A stretch of DNA of 64,000 nt, taken from NCBI RefSeq assembly GCF_014851395.1, contig NW_024040374.1, forward strand, positions 26,988,772 through 27,052,771, given 5' to 3'. Numbering within the stretch: the stretch's first letter is position 1; every line of letters begins with the position of its first letter. Shown here in pieces: positions 37,965 through 49,625 of this stretch. A program made the position numbers and the translations under genes. Origin of the DNA: Micropterus salmoides (lineage: Eukaryota; Chordata; Actinopteri; Centrarchiformes; Centrarchidae). The notes below the pieces were generated by a model, which worked only from the letters and a program-made list of their open reading frames with translations, had not been told where the DNA came from and made no database searches.

Positions 37965-38960
37965 AAGGTGACCAGATTTCTGATATGAAAACTGAGGACA
38001 TTTTCGGTTTGGTGGTCAATATGTCATTCAAAAATATAATGTTATTATACATGAAATAAAAAAGGCGGACGATTTTGTCATCTGTCAAATATAACTCTTC
38101 TGAATGAAATCAAGTCATTTTGCAGAATCTACCTTTCAGTCAATAAGTAGAGGCTGCAATCACTTTCTGGTAAGTAGAATACTGCATTTTATTTGTTGTT
38201 TTGGCCATTTAAAGGTATTTTAAGAAGTAAAAAGTACTTGCTGAGTTATAATTTGTCAAATATAACTTCTGAATAAAATCAGGCTAGTGACAGAGGCTGC
38301 AATCACTTTCAGGCAAGTGGAATACTGCATGTTATGGGTTGTATTGGCCATTTAAAGGTATATCAACAGGTAAAAAGAACTGGATTGGTTGGTGCACAGC
38401 AAGTTATAAGGAATCATAAGGATAACTGCAAAATAGATCATGTCTTTATTTTATATATACTGTAACTCAGCCATAAGTCATGTTAATTATAGGCTAAATT
38501 CCATTTTCCAAATATAAACAAGGGTATTAGACATAAGCCTACCAATCACAATCTATCAGCAACAACAGGCTTCTATTATTGCCTATAATCATGTAAATGT
38601 CAGGCCTGGACGCTATAAACTGCAAACACTTATTTGGCCACAATTGTATTTATTCCGTTAAAAGAAACATTAAAGTATTGCAAAGACATACCTTTGCTAT
38701 TACCACGGGCATAAAGTGATGTTTATTTGCACGTTATGTTTGTTTGATCCATATAAAAGCAGCTGTAAAGGGACTTGGCGACATAGCTTCAATATGCTGC
38801 AAACGCTCCCGTTGACGGCAATCAGTTTTCTGCGGACGATCACTTTTTGGCATGACACCTGTATGCTGTGCTGTCAGCAATTTACGAGGACAGCTCCAAA
38901 CGGGGACAGGCCACCAAAACCAGGGACTGTCCCCAGTAAATGGGGACGTCTAGTCACCCT
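37965..38960. mobile_element. Non-autonomous DNA transposon (MITE-like)
   Basis: The left end 'aaggtgaccagatttc' and the right end, read inverted as 'agggtgactagacgtccc', are imperfect inverted repeats. Both continue into '..ggaca.t..cggtttggtgg'-like sequence. The interior has no transposase and contains a diverged tandem duplication. Target-site duplication is unclear. Confidence 0.55.
38078..38380 (+). repeat. Diverged tandem duplication inside the MITE-like element
   Basis: Two units of about 145-170 bases share 'tgtcaaatataact', 'agaggctgcaatcacttt' and 'ggccatttaaaggtat' in the same order. The first spans about 38078-38245, the second about 38250-38380. Confidence 0.7.
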
Positions 38961-39264
38961 ATGCTACATTTAATTTACAGCACATAGAAAAGAATAAACT
39001 AGCTTCATAATCAATAGGGGGCAACACAGGGGGCTGCATTGGTGGGGCGTGTTGTTAAAGGAGCTGGTGAGAAAAAGTTGCCGCTGTGCTGATGGACCGA
39101 CTCCTTTCAATGAATAAGAGGACTGCATCTTTTCAAGTCGGTCTGAATGTGTCCTTAAGCTTTGTTTATACTCAAACGGGTCTTGGTGTGACACAATGAT
39201 GTCATTTTGGCATGCAGACCCTTGCGCCAAGAAAATGACATCGAGCATAAACCTAGCTTAAGTG

Positions 39265-39790
39265 TCTACCATGCCAGCAGCACTGTACAGTTGTCCTTAG
39301 CTTTGAGCTAAATGCTAACATCATTTCAACATGCTAACATGCTCACAATATCAAAGCTAGCGTGCTGATGTTTAGCAAGTATTATTTACCATGGTCACCA
39401 TCTGAGGTTAGCTAATTAGCAATAAACAAAGAACAGATGACGTTGGTGGGAATGTCATTAGTTTGCAGGAATTTGGTCCAAACAATTCTGGACAAATTCT
39501 AAATTGTACCAGACGATGATGCTAGATTAAAGGTTCACCATGAGGGGAAGATGAATGTCTTAAATTTTATGGCAAACTATCCAACAGTTGTCGAGACATT
39601 TCACTTAAAACCACATACGCTAACCTCATGCTGACAGGAGTCAGGAGATCACCAAAGCCAGGTGGACTCTGGGGACAATGAATGTATGTACAAAACAGCA
39701 ACCCGTCCAATAGGTGTTGCGATACTTTCAGTATGACCAAAGTAGTGGACCGACCAATAAAGAGTACCATCCCTAGAGCCATGGTTATAT
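39265..39790 (+). repeat. Dispersed teleost repeat, family A, copy 2 (long)
   Basis: This is the most complete copy in the window. The shared 'gctaaatgctaacatc', 'aacatgctcacaat' and 'taccatggtcaccatct' blocks are followed by a 3' extension containing 'ggtccaaacaattctggacaaattc' and 'ccaacagttgtcgagac'. Homology with the copy at 90-290 is limited to the first 200 bases. Confidence 0.55.
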
Positions 39791-39827
39791 AAATACATTA
39801 CTGAGTCTTTATAGGGGCAGCTTTATA

Positions 39828-40010
39828 GTGGTGGCTCAGGAGTTAGAGTGGGTTGCATGTTAATCGGAAGGTCGGTGGTTCAATCCCTGGCTCCTCCAGG
39901 CTGCATGTCAAAGTGCCCTTGAATGGTGAATGCATATGTAATGTAAAAGCACTTTAAATGGTCAAAAAAACTAGAAAGGTGCTACACAAATATGGAGCAT
40001 TTACATTTTA
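39828..40010 (+). repeat. tRNA-derived SINE relic 2
   Basis: Box-A-like 'gtggctcaggagttagagtg' is followed by box-B-like GGTTCAATCCC at 39877-39887. The body 'ctcctccaggctgcatgtca', then 'aaagcacttt' and 'ctagaaaggtgctac', matches the layout of the common teleost SINE. It is probably 5' complete and internally shortened. Confidence 0.65.
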
Positions 40011-43000
40011 TAAAGTATACAGTAGTACTGCACTAAACGGAAAGTAGGGATACAATGAAATGAGTGAACCTTAAACTTATCTCTGATTACTGTAAAATGT
40101 CACAATACACCACAGAACAGTCACTTCATGATGAGACAAAGAAAAGCACTTGAACTTAAGAATGATCAACAAGAACACACACCATAATGCCTCTTTAATC
40201 AAGCACCAATATTCTCTGAATAAAAAGAGCATGTGATGTTTTCCTGCTCACAGCCAATCCCTAAGTACTTCTTGCCACTGACAAGCAAGCTGGTCCTGTT
40301 AATGCCTGAGTTTATTAGCCTGATCCTGAGGCTTCTGTGCAGCCAGAGCTAAGAATGAAAGTGCTCCAAAACAAGTTTGTTTACTCTACTACTAGTGCAG
40401 AGCTGAGGATTGTATGTATTTCAATATTAGTTCCAACTGGTGTCAATACGTTACCTATGTTTCTGTAAAAGTAATATTACTAGCTACTGGCTTTTAGGAC
40501 CGCCTCGAAAACGAGATGGTGCATCTCAAGGGGTTTATCCTAATAAATAAATTTGAATTAATTAATACTAATAATTTGTAGTTTTCTTCAAAATGTTTTA
40601 AAATGTACCAAAACTAGCTTATCTAGATCTAGAAGAAGTAGCTTGATGCCCAGGATGTATAGCTGCAGACAGTGTGAGTTGACCAGCCATAGGTGAAATT
40701 AAAAACATAAATTAAAAGCTGAAAACAGAACCATCGTTTGTGTCGCACCTGTGCTGTTACCCCAGAATGGAATGCAGTGGTAATGTTATTTGGTTGTCAG
40801 TCCACCACTTTGGACTAGACTGAAATGTAGTAATAATAGTAATAATACAGCCTTGGAACATTCTCAGTAGAACCTCATGTCATTCACTCCATATGTTTAG
40901 GATTATCATTTTTTTAATAAAGATGTAATTATGTCTGTAGCTATGAATGGGGGAAATTCTTTTTGAAGAGAGTGTTATATAATATTAATAATATAATATT
41001 ACAGATATGGATGAAACCAAGTTATAATGATTTTCATGAGAGTTGTAGTTTTTTTGCATGTGTACAAAGTAATCCTTGGTTAACATCCTGACCGAGTATA
41101 TATATATATAGCTCTATATCTCAGTTCAGTATTGAAAAATAAAATATTTTTATAATTAACTCTTGACTGACCCACAGGAGGGCGGCACCATTCATAAGGG
41201 ACAACTTTTGTTGGAAGGTTATTTTACAGTGAGGATATCCTGGAGTAAGAGAATAACACAGTACTTACGCCAGTTGGAAATCAAGCATTAGTACCAACTT
41301 CACTTAAGTGCTTACATTAAAATATTTACCTTCCAAATGAATTAGCTGACCATTAAATCAGATGGGAGGAAATGTAACTAATTTGAAGCTATTTCCAGCT
41401 CACAGTGACTCATTCAGAGACATTACATCAGGCACAGTTGTGTCTGATAATTTTCCTAACATGCTGTTTTAATTTAAAAAAAATGCTCTGTCCTCAACTG
41501 GTGAAGAAGTGAGGGGCTGTGTTTGGATGTTGGCAGGGAGAGCCCAAAGTGAGTGAGCACTGTGGAGCGTGACCCTGGCCCAGCCCCGGGGCTGCACAGA
41601 TAGCCTGTTTATTTTGGGGAGCCTCTGCCCGCTCCCACTGCGCTCACTTGAAGAAAAAAACAGCTGCCTCATTTCATGTCAGACAACAAGGGCTGCAGTG
41701 CACGGTAGACCCATCACAACTCAGTTTGACCAACTCTTTGTTACATACAGGACTGTACCACTTTTCTGAGAAGACATGAGTTATAATGGTGTGAATGCAT
41801 AGTACATGTATACTATTGGGAAGCAATTTAAAGGGTTGATTCAGTCAAAATATCCGTACCTTTGATTTAAGCCTTCACTTAAATTGAGGTGAATGGAATT
41901 TTGCATGCAGTGTTTATATATTAATATACAGTATAACTGAAAAAGGACTTTAACAGATCTGACCCTAAGGAATTTTAATAGGGTCTATTTTTTCAGTATA
42001 AAGTACCATTTCCACATGACTAGATAACACTATGGGTAAGTAAGAACATGTGTTTTGGTTTATTTCTTGGTTAACCAATCCCTTAAAAGCTGGATTTCCT
42101 ACAGATTTAATTGGTGTTCACATCATTAAAGCAAGACTGTGGATGTTCTGCTGAAAAACAAGATAATAACATGATAATGGCACAGTGAATTTTCCTTCAT
42201 TACGCAAAGATTCGGTTGCTTTAAAGTCATCATTAAGGGACCTGACTGAGAGTGAGAGGGATGGGACCGCAAGAAGGAAACAACAAACATGTCTCCATGT
42301 GAGGTACAGTGTGTTTACTTTCAGTTTTAATTTATTTTCATGTTAATCTGTAGCAACGTCATTGTAGTGTAACAGTATGTACTGAAGTCTAAAAGTCAGC
42401 AAACTGACATTGAGTAATGCCAATTATACACTTCACACGTAACTTTAGCCACCTTTAGCTACTGGTCATACCAAACCCAGTCATCCTGTGGCAGCGAACC
42501 CCTAGTTAGTGTGAGTGTTTTTGATTGCTTATGAATTCAGATTTTAATTTGTAAGAGGACGATTGTATTATTTCTTCTTCAAAAGTTAGCTGCCATAGGA
42601 CCCACCAACATGGGTTTCATTTTAAACTTCACTGCATCAGAAAGCTGACAGCCTACCTCAGTCTCACCTGGCACACCTGTGGCACACTTGCGGCAGCATG
42701 TGCAGTACAGTCTGTACAGGTGTGTGATCAACATTCACAGGTTGTTATTTGTGAGAGGGTTCGAGACACAAAGAAACATGTGGCAAGCCGGCACAGGTTA
42801 ATAGCATGGGGTGTGTCTTCAGCTGTGATTTTGTCATATTCATTTACAAATGAAAATGTTATTTTGAGTATTCATCTGGCTTTCAAGATGACAGCACTTT
42901 AAGATTTTCTATAAGAGCTCAATCACATCTAGTCCCACTCTATAAACCATTCAGAAGAATCTCTTCAGCTGATGTACTGAGAAAAACAACAGACTTCCAC

Positions 43001-44460
43001 AAGTGGATTCCTTGATGAAACTAACTAACAGTAATTTTGTGGAAATAAACATAAAAAATAAGATGATGGGAATCCTCTACTTCCCAAGTGTTACAGTTCC
43101 CAGTTGCTGGCTCTTGGGAAAGATTCTTTGCATTGAGTACTCAGGAGGGAGCTCTGCGCTTGTGTTTACACAGTCAACTCGTGTTCGTCCTGTGATCACA
43201 AAATGATGGTGTCAGATAATAGAAGCTGGTTGAGATTTAAAGTTAAGAACAACAGCTTACTCACTTTTTCCCCTCTGGGTCTGTGGAGCAAAAAGTTTGG
43301 GATTTGATTTGGGAAGGCAGCCAGAGCATTGTGGGAACAAGAGGTGTAAGGTGAGCTCAGTGACCTACTGGTTCCCAGCCTTGCCTTTGGCTTTCTCACT
43401 TTCTTTGCTTGCAGTGCACCTACAGACAAAAGCATCATTATTGCTCTTGGGTTCGTCATTGGTGAATTCTTGGTAGTGAAAGACCGCAGAATAAATTAGA
43501 CAGTTTATGGCCTGTGATGGAGAGAGTTGAATGGATCCATGACAAGTAAGCCAGCAGCGGATGTTTCCACTCATTTTGTCTCTCTCATTAGCCGTGATGA
43601 GCTTGTGGCTGCATTTCCGTTGATATCTGAGAAAGAAACAAATGGCGCCACAGAGAAAGTCTTTGTTTTAAAAGGTTTATTCTGTGATTTTACTGGATCT
43701 CCCTGCAGGTGAAAGGTCAAGGCTGTGAGTGTAAAAGATGTTCTGAGGCTTGTCAGCATGTTAATCGGTCTGTTGGCCAGAGGCCCAGGCAGAGAAGAGC
43801 AGGACTCTAACAGTATTGTGTTACACAAAACAGGCTCTTCTCACACCATCGAGCATGTGCTCGTGTCTTAGTTGTGTGAACCCCAACAGAGACTCAGAGT
43901 TTAGATACACTCCTGGAGTTTCTCAGGATATAGAAAATACATCACAAGGTACAGAAGAGAGCTCACAGGATGCACGCTGACATTTTTGACATGCCAGTTT
44001 TTCGTGTTTGTCCATTAACCACATCCACTTATACTACTGTATGCAAGTCAAATATGTAAATCAAAATGAGAACTGGGCATGGAAAGTGTAGGATACATTA
44101 TTGCTTGACGCATACTGGTGACTAAAGCTGGGTTTATGTTTCTCTCTGTGAACCGATGCAGAAAAGGGTCTACAACGCATTGTGCCATTCTGCACGTCAA
44201 GCAAGCTGATGGTTGATTCAACTCCTGTCAGGAGTCGGGGCTGAAACAGAGACAACAACAAACGTAAATGTACGACATACAAGAGAAAGAGAAACTGCTA
44301 TGCCAATATATCCAAGCGGGCCATTGCATGTTCGCTTAGATGCAGCTTGGAGAAGCAGAATTCCAGTACAGATCTTGCCTTCTGCTGCAAAACTAAATAA
44401 CTACCACACCTTCAAGGGAATGCCAAGAGCTAGATTAGAAGACCAGTAGTCTCATCACTG
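40011..44460. other. Intergenic, no gene seen
   Basis: AT-rich sequence with a short (TA)n run at 41097-41110. Open frames are short and on both strands, without domains or splice partners. Nothing else recognisable. Confidence 0.5.
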
Positions 44461-44825
44461 TGCACTAGTAAGTATGCAGTAACAACCACATGGAAGTCAC
44501 CATGTTGCTCTGCCATGTTTCTAGAGTAACCCAAACGTACAAACTGTTTTATGGAGTGCGTTTCATCACTACATTGAATACAGAAGAAGGAAGAAGAAGT
44601 CGTCTGGTTTGTTAGAAGTAAGAAGAGAAGTGAAATTTGGACAAATGGAGGCCCACACGCATTATTTAGCACAAGAGCTGACACTGAGTGTGTCGGCCAT
44701 CGTAGTTTATCGTATGCGCTTGCAAAGGGAGGGGTGAGCGGTGAGTGAGCAGTTGGTTGCAATAAGGTTGCAATTCGCAACCCTCACCACAAGATGCCAC
44801 TAAAACCTACACACTGAACCTTTAA
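44461..44825 (+). repeat. Dispersed teleost repeat with CTACACACTGAACCTTTAA end
   Basis: The closing tract 'gcaattcgcaaccctcac', 'aagatgccactaaaacctac' and 'acactgaacctttaa' is the characteristic end of an abundant teleost non-autonomous repeat. The interior carries 'gaagaaggaagaagaagtcg'. The opposite end was not found with certainty. Confidence 0.5.
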
Positions 44826-47427
44826 ATTTAGATTCATTAACTGTCAAAGTTGTCTAATTAGTTTGGTTAATAAATACTAAGGTGTGTAAGTGCACCATGA
44901 GAAATCAGGCATTACCAGTGCATCTGAGTTCGTTTTTATATTGTCTTTCTTTTGTACAGCTGGGTGTTCAACAGTCTTGCCTGTACTTCTACTATTATGG
45001 GTTTGTTTGAAGACCATGTAGCCTTTAGATTTGTTGAGCTCCCCCTTCACGAAAAGAACACAGGGGGTTTTAAGGCTTGTGAAGGAACAAGCTCACAGGT
45101 TGTATCACAGCCAGTTTGCTGTAAATACCTGTAAAATGTCAGTCGCTCTTAGCCAGCCAGACAACAAAGCACTGACGGATAAGCAAAAGTGGTGACATAA
45201 GCAGAACGGTGATTGTGGGCTCTTACATCATCATCCACACTGGGCTGTGTGCAGCAAAACTCGTTTTTCTTGACAAACTGCGCTGATTGCCAGTGTCCTC
45301 CATCTCGGACTCCCCCCCCCCCCCCCCCCCTGTGTTCAGTAGCACTTGAATCACATCGCTGGGAGAGGATTTGAGAAAACACTGAATAATGATACAAATA
45401 TTTCTCTCACTTTTATTAATTTATGGATAAAACTGTGAGACAAATTTTCATCTACAGGTGCACTCTGAATCTTCCCCGCCTGTCTCTGGCATATTTACAA
45501 GTGGCACTGAGATTCCCCTCTGGCAGTGTGTAATGGAAAAGTACTCCAGTGCCAGAAGAGCCATAGCAAGCGTTCTATTACTGTGTCTGGCCTTGGACAT
45601 AGCAAGAGCAAGACAATGAAAGATAAGGCTATCTCCACTTGCTCAGTTCCCCAGCTGTGTTTGTCCTTTGACAATCAGACACCTTTATCTAGCCCAGGAG
45701 TCTTGGGTCTGACACAAGCTCTTTCTGACTGCCTTTAAGCTCTAGTTCAGAGCCATTAGTGTAATAGGACAGATGGTAGATTACACATCTAGACTTCAAG
45801 GACCTCAAATTAAGATTACAAATCTACTGTAGACCTTAGAACCATAATATCCTTTAAATAGTTTCCTCAACTCTTCCATACACAATGTGCACCATGTATT
45901 TATGTGGAGGGCTGAAATTTAATCTTGCAGTCCATGAGAATTTAGTAAAATTTTCAGTTGTGCTCATCCAATTAGAATTTTTAGTTTTGGAGAGAGGACA
46001 ATCTATTTGACTTATTTAAAGGAACATCTTTTGATTTTTGCATTTGCTTCAGTTGTATTTTTGACACATTTTGAAGCATCAAAGAGACAAATGATGCATG
46101 TTTAGATTTTTATTAAGACTAATACAATACACTGTTTTTTTATGTAGTAAACATTATCAGTGTTAAGAAGTCTGCATGAATAAATAGATGTGTTTTATTC
46201 CAGGAAAGTAAAAATAATATAAAATTCACAATGCCTGGGAGATTCTCTGGGAGATCTGGCTTTAGGTGAACAGAAGGAAATCTTCATACTTGGAAAATTT
46301 TGTGTACAGTCAATACTGGCTTGCTTCACCTGAGAGTGCAAAAAGATTCAACAGCAAATATACAACCAAACGCCACATGGCCAACCATGCGGGTAATCCG
46401 GGTGCTGATCAGTGCTGTTTTTTCCCTACAATGCCAGAGGCTATGTTTACTCGCTCATTTCAAGGTTAGAGAATGTGGAGAACATTAGTGTGAACCATTT
46501 TGGCTGGCGTACGTCTGAGCTTCACGTGAGTTGGACTACACATGACAGATGTTACAAATAATGCATGAAAAAGTGTCTTTGTTACAACATATCCACTGTG
46601 GATGACCACATCTTTGATCAAATCGTGCAACAGGTGGTAGTAGTAGTGACAGACGTTATTCAACTTGTGCCAAGAGACCAGCAGGCATTAAAGTCAGAAT
46701 GGACAGAGGTGAGGTAAAATAGCATTTAAACCATAGCGTTTTAAATGCTCTCTTACTTCAATGGTTGGGCTTTTTAGGAGAGAATTTCCTTTCTGTCATT
46801 CACTATGAAAGCGACAAACTCTGGATGGGAAATCAAACATGTGCAAATAAAGAAACATCAATCTTGCCAAGGGGAAAGCTTTCAACTACATACTGACAGG
46901 AAGCCAATTCCAGCTGTATCTCAGAAGCATGTCAAAAAACCTTGTATAACACAAACTGCACTGATTAAGAGCAGTAAGGAGATTTACTGTGTATAGGACA
47001 GGAGAATGGGCTTTTGTGTGTGAGGTGCCTGCAGAGAAAAATGCTACTTAAACGTGTGGAGCATTACAAGTAAGGCTGATTCCCCATTTGGTACAGCTAC
47101 TAACAATGTAAGAAGTAACTGTGATAAAAATAGAGATGTTAGAAAGAACACCTTCACTGACATAAGATCATATGACATAAATCTGACCCAGCAACTGGAC
47201 AGACACGGACCACTGAAGCAGATCAGCAGTCACAATCAACACATACCTGATATAGGTCAACAGAGTCATGAAGGAGGAGGGAAACCCAAGGCTCTTAGAA
47301 GACACATTCTATGAAGTAAAAGTTCATTGTGAGGAGTCAACATTTAAAAAGTGCGTATTTAATTATAGCTGACATTTGTGGGTCTTTGGGGGCTCCTGCT
47401 GAAGCACGTAGGGGTCAGCCATGTTAA
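44826..47427. other. Intergenic, no gene seen
   Basis: Contains a poly-C run at about 45310-45330. Otherwise only short, domain-free open frames. Confidence 0.5.
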
Positions 47428-47790
47428 CAGGCATAGTCCGACATTTTGAGATAGATGAGAAGATCCATACCACGCCCCTATCTGTACGCTAAATATGAAG
47501 CAACAGACGGTAGACCTTAGCTTTGCATAAAAACTCAGGAATCAGGAACAAACAGCTAGCCTAGCTCTGTCTAAAGGTAACAACCTCCAAAGCTTATTAC
47601 GGATTAAACAAACCAGATACAAATTGCTAATTCGTGAGCTTCGAAGTGCCATGCTAGTTATTTTCCCGATTTTATGCTAAGCTAAGTTAGCTGGCTGCTG
47701 AAGCTATCTTAATATTTACCTGAGAGAGTGGTATCTATCGTTTCCTCTAACTCTTGGCAAGAAAGTGAATTGTATTTCCTAATGTGCATG
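47428..47790 (+). repeat. Dispersed teleost repeat, family B, copy 4
   Basis: It has 'catagtccgacattttgag', 'gctaaatatgaagcaacagac', 'gctagcctagctctgtctaa', 'ttatgctaagctaagttagc' and 'ttggcaagaaagtgaat' in family order. Confidence 0.6.
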
Positions 47791-47859
47791 ATATTGCTTT
47801 GAATGGTGCCAGTAGGCAGATTTGTATGCCTCCATGCAGCCAATGCCCATGGTCAGATT

Positions 47860-48015
47860 CACTATATTTTCGGGTTGTCCATCCTCATGAACCCGATATC
47901 TCAGGAACGCCTTGATGGAATATCTACAAATTAAACACTAATTCCACTTGGATTCATGGATAAACTACTGATTAGACTTTGGCGGCCAAAGGTCAAGGTC
48001 ACTGTGACTTTACAA
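47860..48015 (+). repeat. Dispersed repeat with 'ggtcaaggtcactgtgac' motif, copy 1
   Basis: 'gatatctcaggaacgccttgatggaatat' followed by 'ttggcggccaaaggtcaagg' and 'tcactgtgacttta' matches a common teleost repeat, often found as tandem arrays. Only one unit is present here. Confidence 0.55.
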
Positions 48016-48181
48016 TTATTACCTGGTCGCTGCTGTTTACATTCACCCCGAGATGCAAATTCAAAAAAATGCACTGCAGAATGTTCAAGGTGTATACGTG
48101 TATGTGTATATGATATGTACATAAATAACTGTATATATTGTTTTTTTTTATATATGTTACCGTACCGGGGTGTGGGGGGGT

Positions 48182-48223
48182 GACAACCTCTTCAAATATT
48201 TGGACAACCTCTTCAAATATTTG
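48182..48223 (+). repeat. Exact 21-bp tandem duplication
   Basis: The unit gacaacctcttcaaatattt plus g occurs twice without a mismatch (48182-48202, 48203-48223), directly after a poly-G run. Likely replication slippage. Confidence 0.9.
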
Positions 48224-48724
48224 GCCAACGTACGCAGCTCTGAGCTAAAGCAACAATAGCTCATTTGTAATATCTCCATCTGACCATCTTGTACTTATGG
48301 TTACAGTTAAATTAGCCCTGAGCCTATAGAAAGCCCATAATGAGAACTCTAGTAGATGGGGCAATGTCCTTTTTGTATTTGTATTGTAGTGCTGTCACAG
48401 GGATGTAAGCTGTGACTGTCACCTTTTTTCATTCCTTTATATAACCCAAAACAGGGCATCTAAGTAAATGATTTCTGGGGGATTTTGTGTCTGTCATGCT
48501 GTGTCACCTTTTCCAATATTCTGAAGTGTGCATCAGTGTGTTAACACGACTGACAATTGTTTCCCTTTTCCCCCTGTTAATAAAATGGGAATATTTTAAG
48601 TATGTACATGTGATTTTGGAAAGGAAATTATGTTTGTTTTAATCATGCAAGTTAATCATTTTGTTGTTGTTCTGTCATGATGGATTTGAAGTGTCCAGGG
48701 TCAGGAGAAGGTGTGAGTGGGAAA

Positions 48725-48985
48725 CCTACTGCTGAAACTTGGCCATGGGACAGAGGCATTCCACCATCCCGCCTGTAGTAATTGCCTCCATCCCTGAGGA
48801 CACACCAGGGCTGAGTACAGCAGTGGGTGACCAGGAGGAGGAGGAGGAGGAGGAGGAGGAGGAGGAGGAGGAAAGGAGGAGGAAAGCCAGCCAGAGACGA
48901 GAAAGAGAGCGAGAGAGGATGAGCTTCTTCAGCTGTTTAAGGAAGACATGAGGTTGCAGAGTGCAGAGAGATCCAGGGAAGAGAG
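48725..48985 (+). pseudogene. Myb/SANT-like protein C-terminal fragment from a Harbinger element
   Basis: In frame from 48739: a PEDTPG-containing stretch, a long Glu run from GAG repeats, then RRRKASQRRERERER. After a one-base frame change, 'gatgagcttcttcagctg' onward reads DELLQLFKEDMRLQSAE. This acidic run, basic run and DELLQLFKEDM arrangement is typical of the Myb/SANT (trihelix) accessory protein of teleost PIF/Harbinger transposons. The DNA-binding N-terminus is missing and the frame is shifted, so it is a relic. Confidence 0.55.
48834..48872 (+). repeat. (GAG)n microsatellite
   Basis: About 13 uninterrupted GAG/GGA triplets, reading Glu on the plus strand and Ser on the minus strand. 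It lies inside the Harbinger relic. Confidence 0.95.
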
Positions 48986-49290
48986 CATGACTTAATGTGT
49001 CTATTGCTCCAGGCTCAGCGATCGGGAGCCCTGCAAACACACTGGACGCGGCCTCCAGCTCGTCCAGGGTGCTCGCTAGGTGGATGATCTTTTGGCGAAT
49101 GGCTACCATCTCCTCAGTGACTCGGTGGACGATGCGGTGGACAGTGGAACAAGGCATTGCTGTGATGCCCCACTTGCCAGCCAGAAGAGAAATACCAGGA
49201 TCTCAACTAACTGTGGCACCCCATCCGTGTCTCAGTTCCTGGTTGAGAAAGTCCAGCTGACAGAGCGTCTGTGCTCAGGCCGTGTGTCCT
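48985..49290 (-). pseudogene. PIF/Harbinger transposase (HARBI1-like) fragment, frameshifted
   Basis: On the minus strand one frame reads EILVFLFWLASGAS and, after a one-base shift, the next reads ITAMPCSTVHRIVHRVTEEM and continues IIHLAS...ELEAASSVFAGL. This is the N-terminal helix-rich region that precedes the DDE domain in HARBI1-like nucleases. The catalytic part is absent; homology collapses at about 49000 (PGAIDTLSHALF). The downstream Ser run on this strand is only the antisense of the GAG repeat. It is not functional. Confidence 0.65.
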
Positions 49291-49479
49291 GCCAGTTACA
49301 AACCTGTCCAGCACAAGAAAACTCAGGTTTATCCTGCAGTAGTAGTGACATCTATTGTCAAAGATAAATAACATTAGTCATATAAACTACATTGTTAATC
49401 AGCTAATGTTAACATTACTGTCGGCTAAAGTCCTATAGTATTGAATTGAGACACAGCTAATATTGAAGTGATGGCATTT

Positions 49480-49625
49480 TTTACCCAAAAGGTCAAAGAT
49501 CAACACTTTGGTCTTTATTCAACACCATAACTCAGGAACAGAAGGGAGATTGGGACCATATTTGACAGCTGGTCAGACACTGATGATTCAAAAGTCAAAG
49601 GTCATTGTGATCCCAAAATAGCATG
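49480..49625 (+). repeat. Dispersed repeat with 'aggtca' motifs, copy 2
   Basis: 'aactcaggaacagaagggagattgg' and 'aaaagtcaaaggtcattgtga' relate it to the copy at 47860-48015. The pair flanks the Harbinger relic. Confidence 0.4.

Noticed and set aside
38078..38380. CRISPR-like direct repeats
   Set aside because: Only two long diverged units inside a transposon-like element, in a eukaryotic genome.
48726..49157. 143-codon minus-strand frame with a poly-Ser tract as an intact gene
   Set aside because: The Ser run is the antisense of a GAG microsatellite; only the N-terminal part matches a Harbinger transposase, and it is frameshifted relative to its upstream part.
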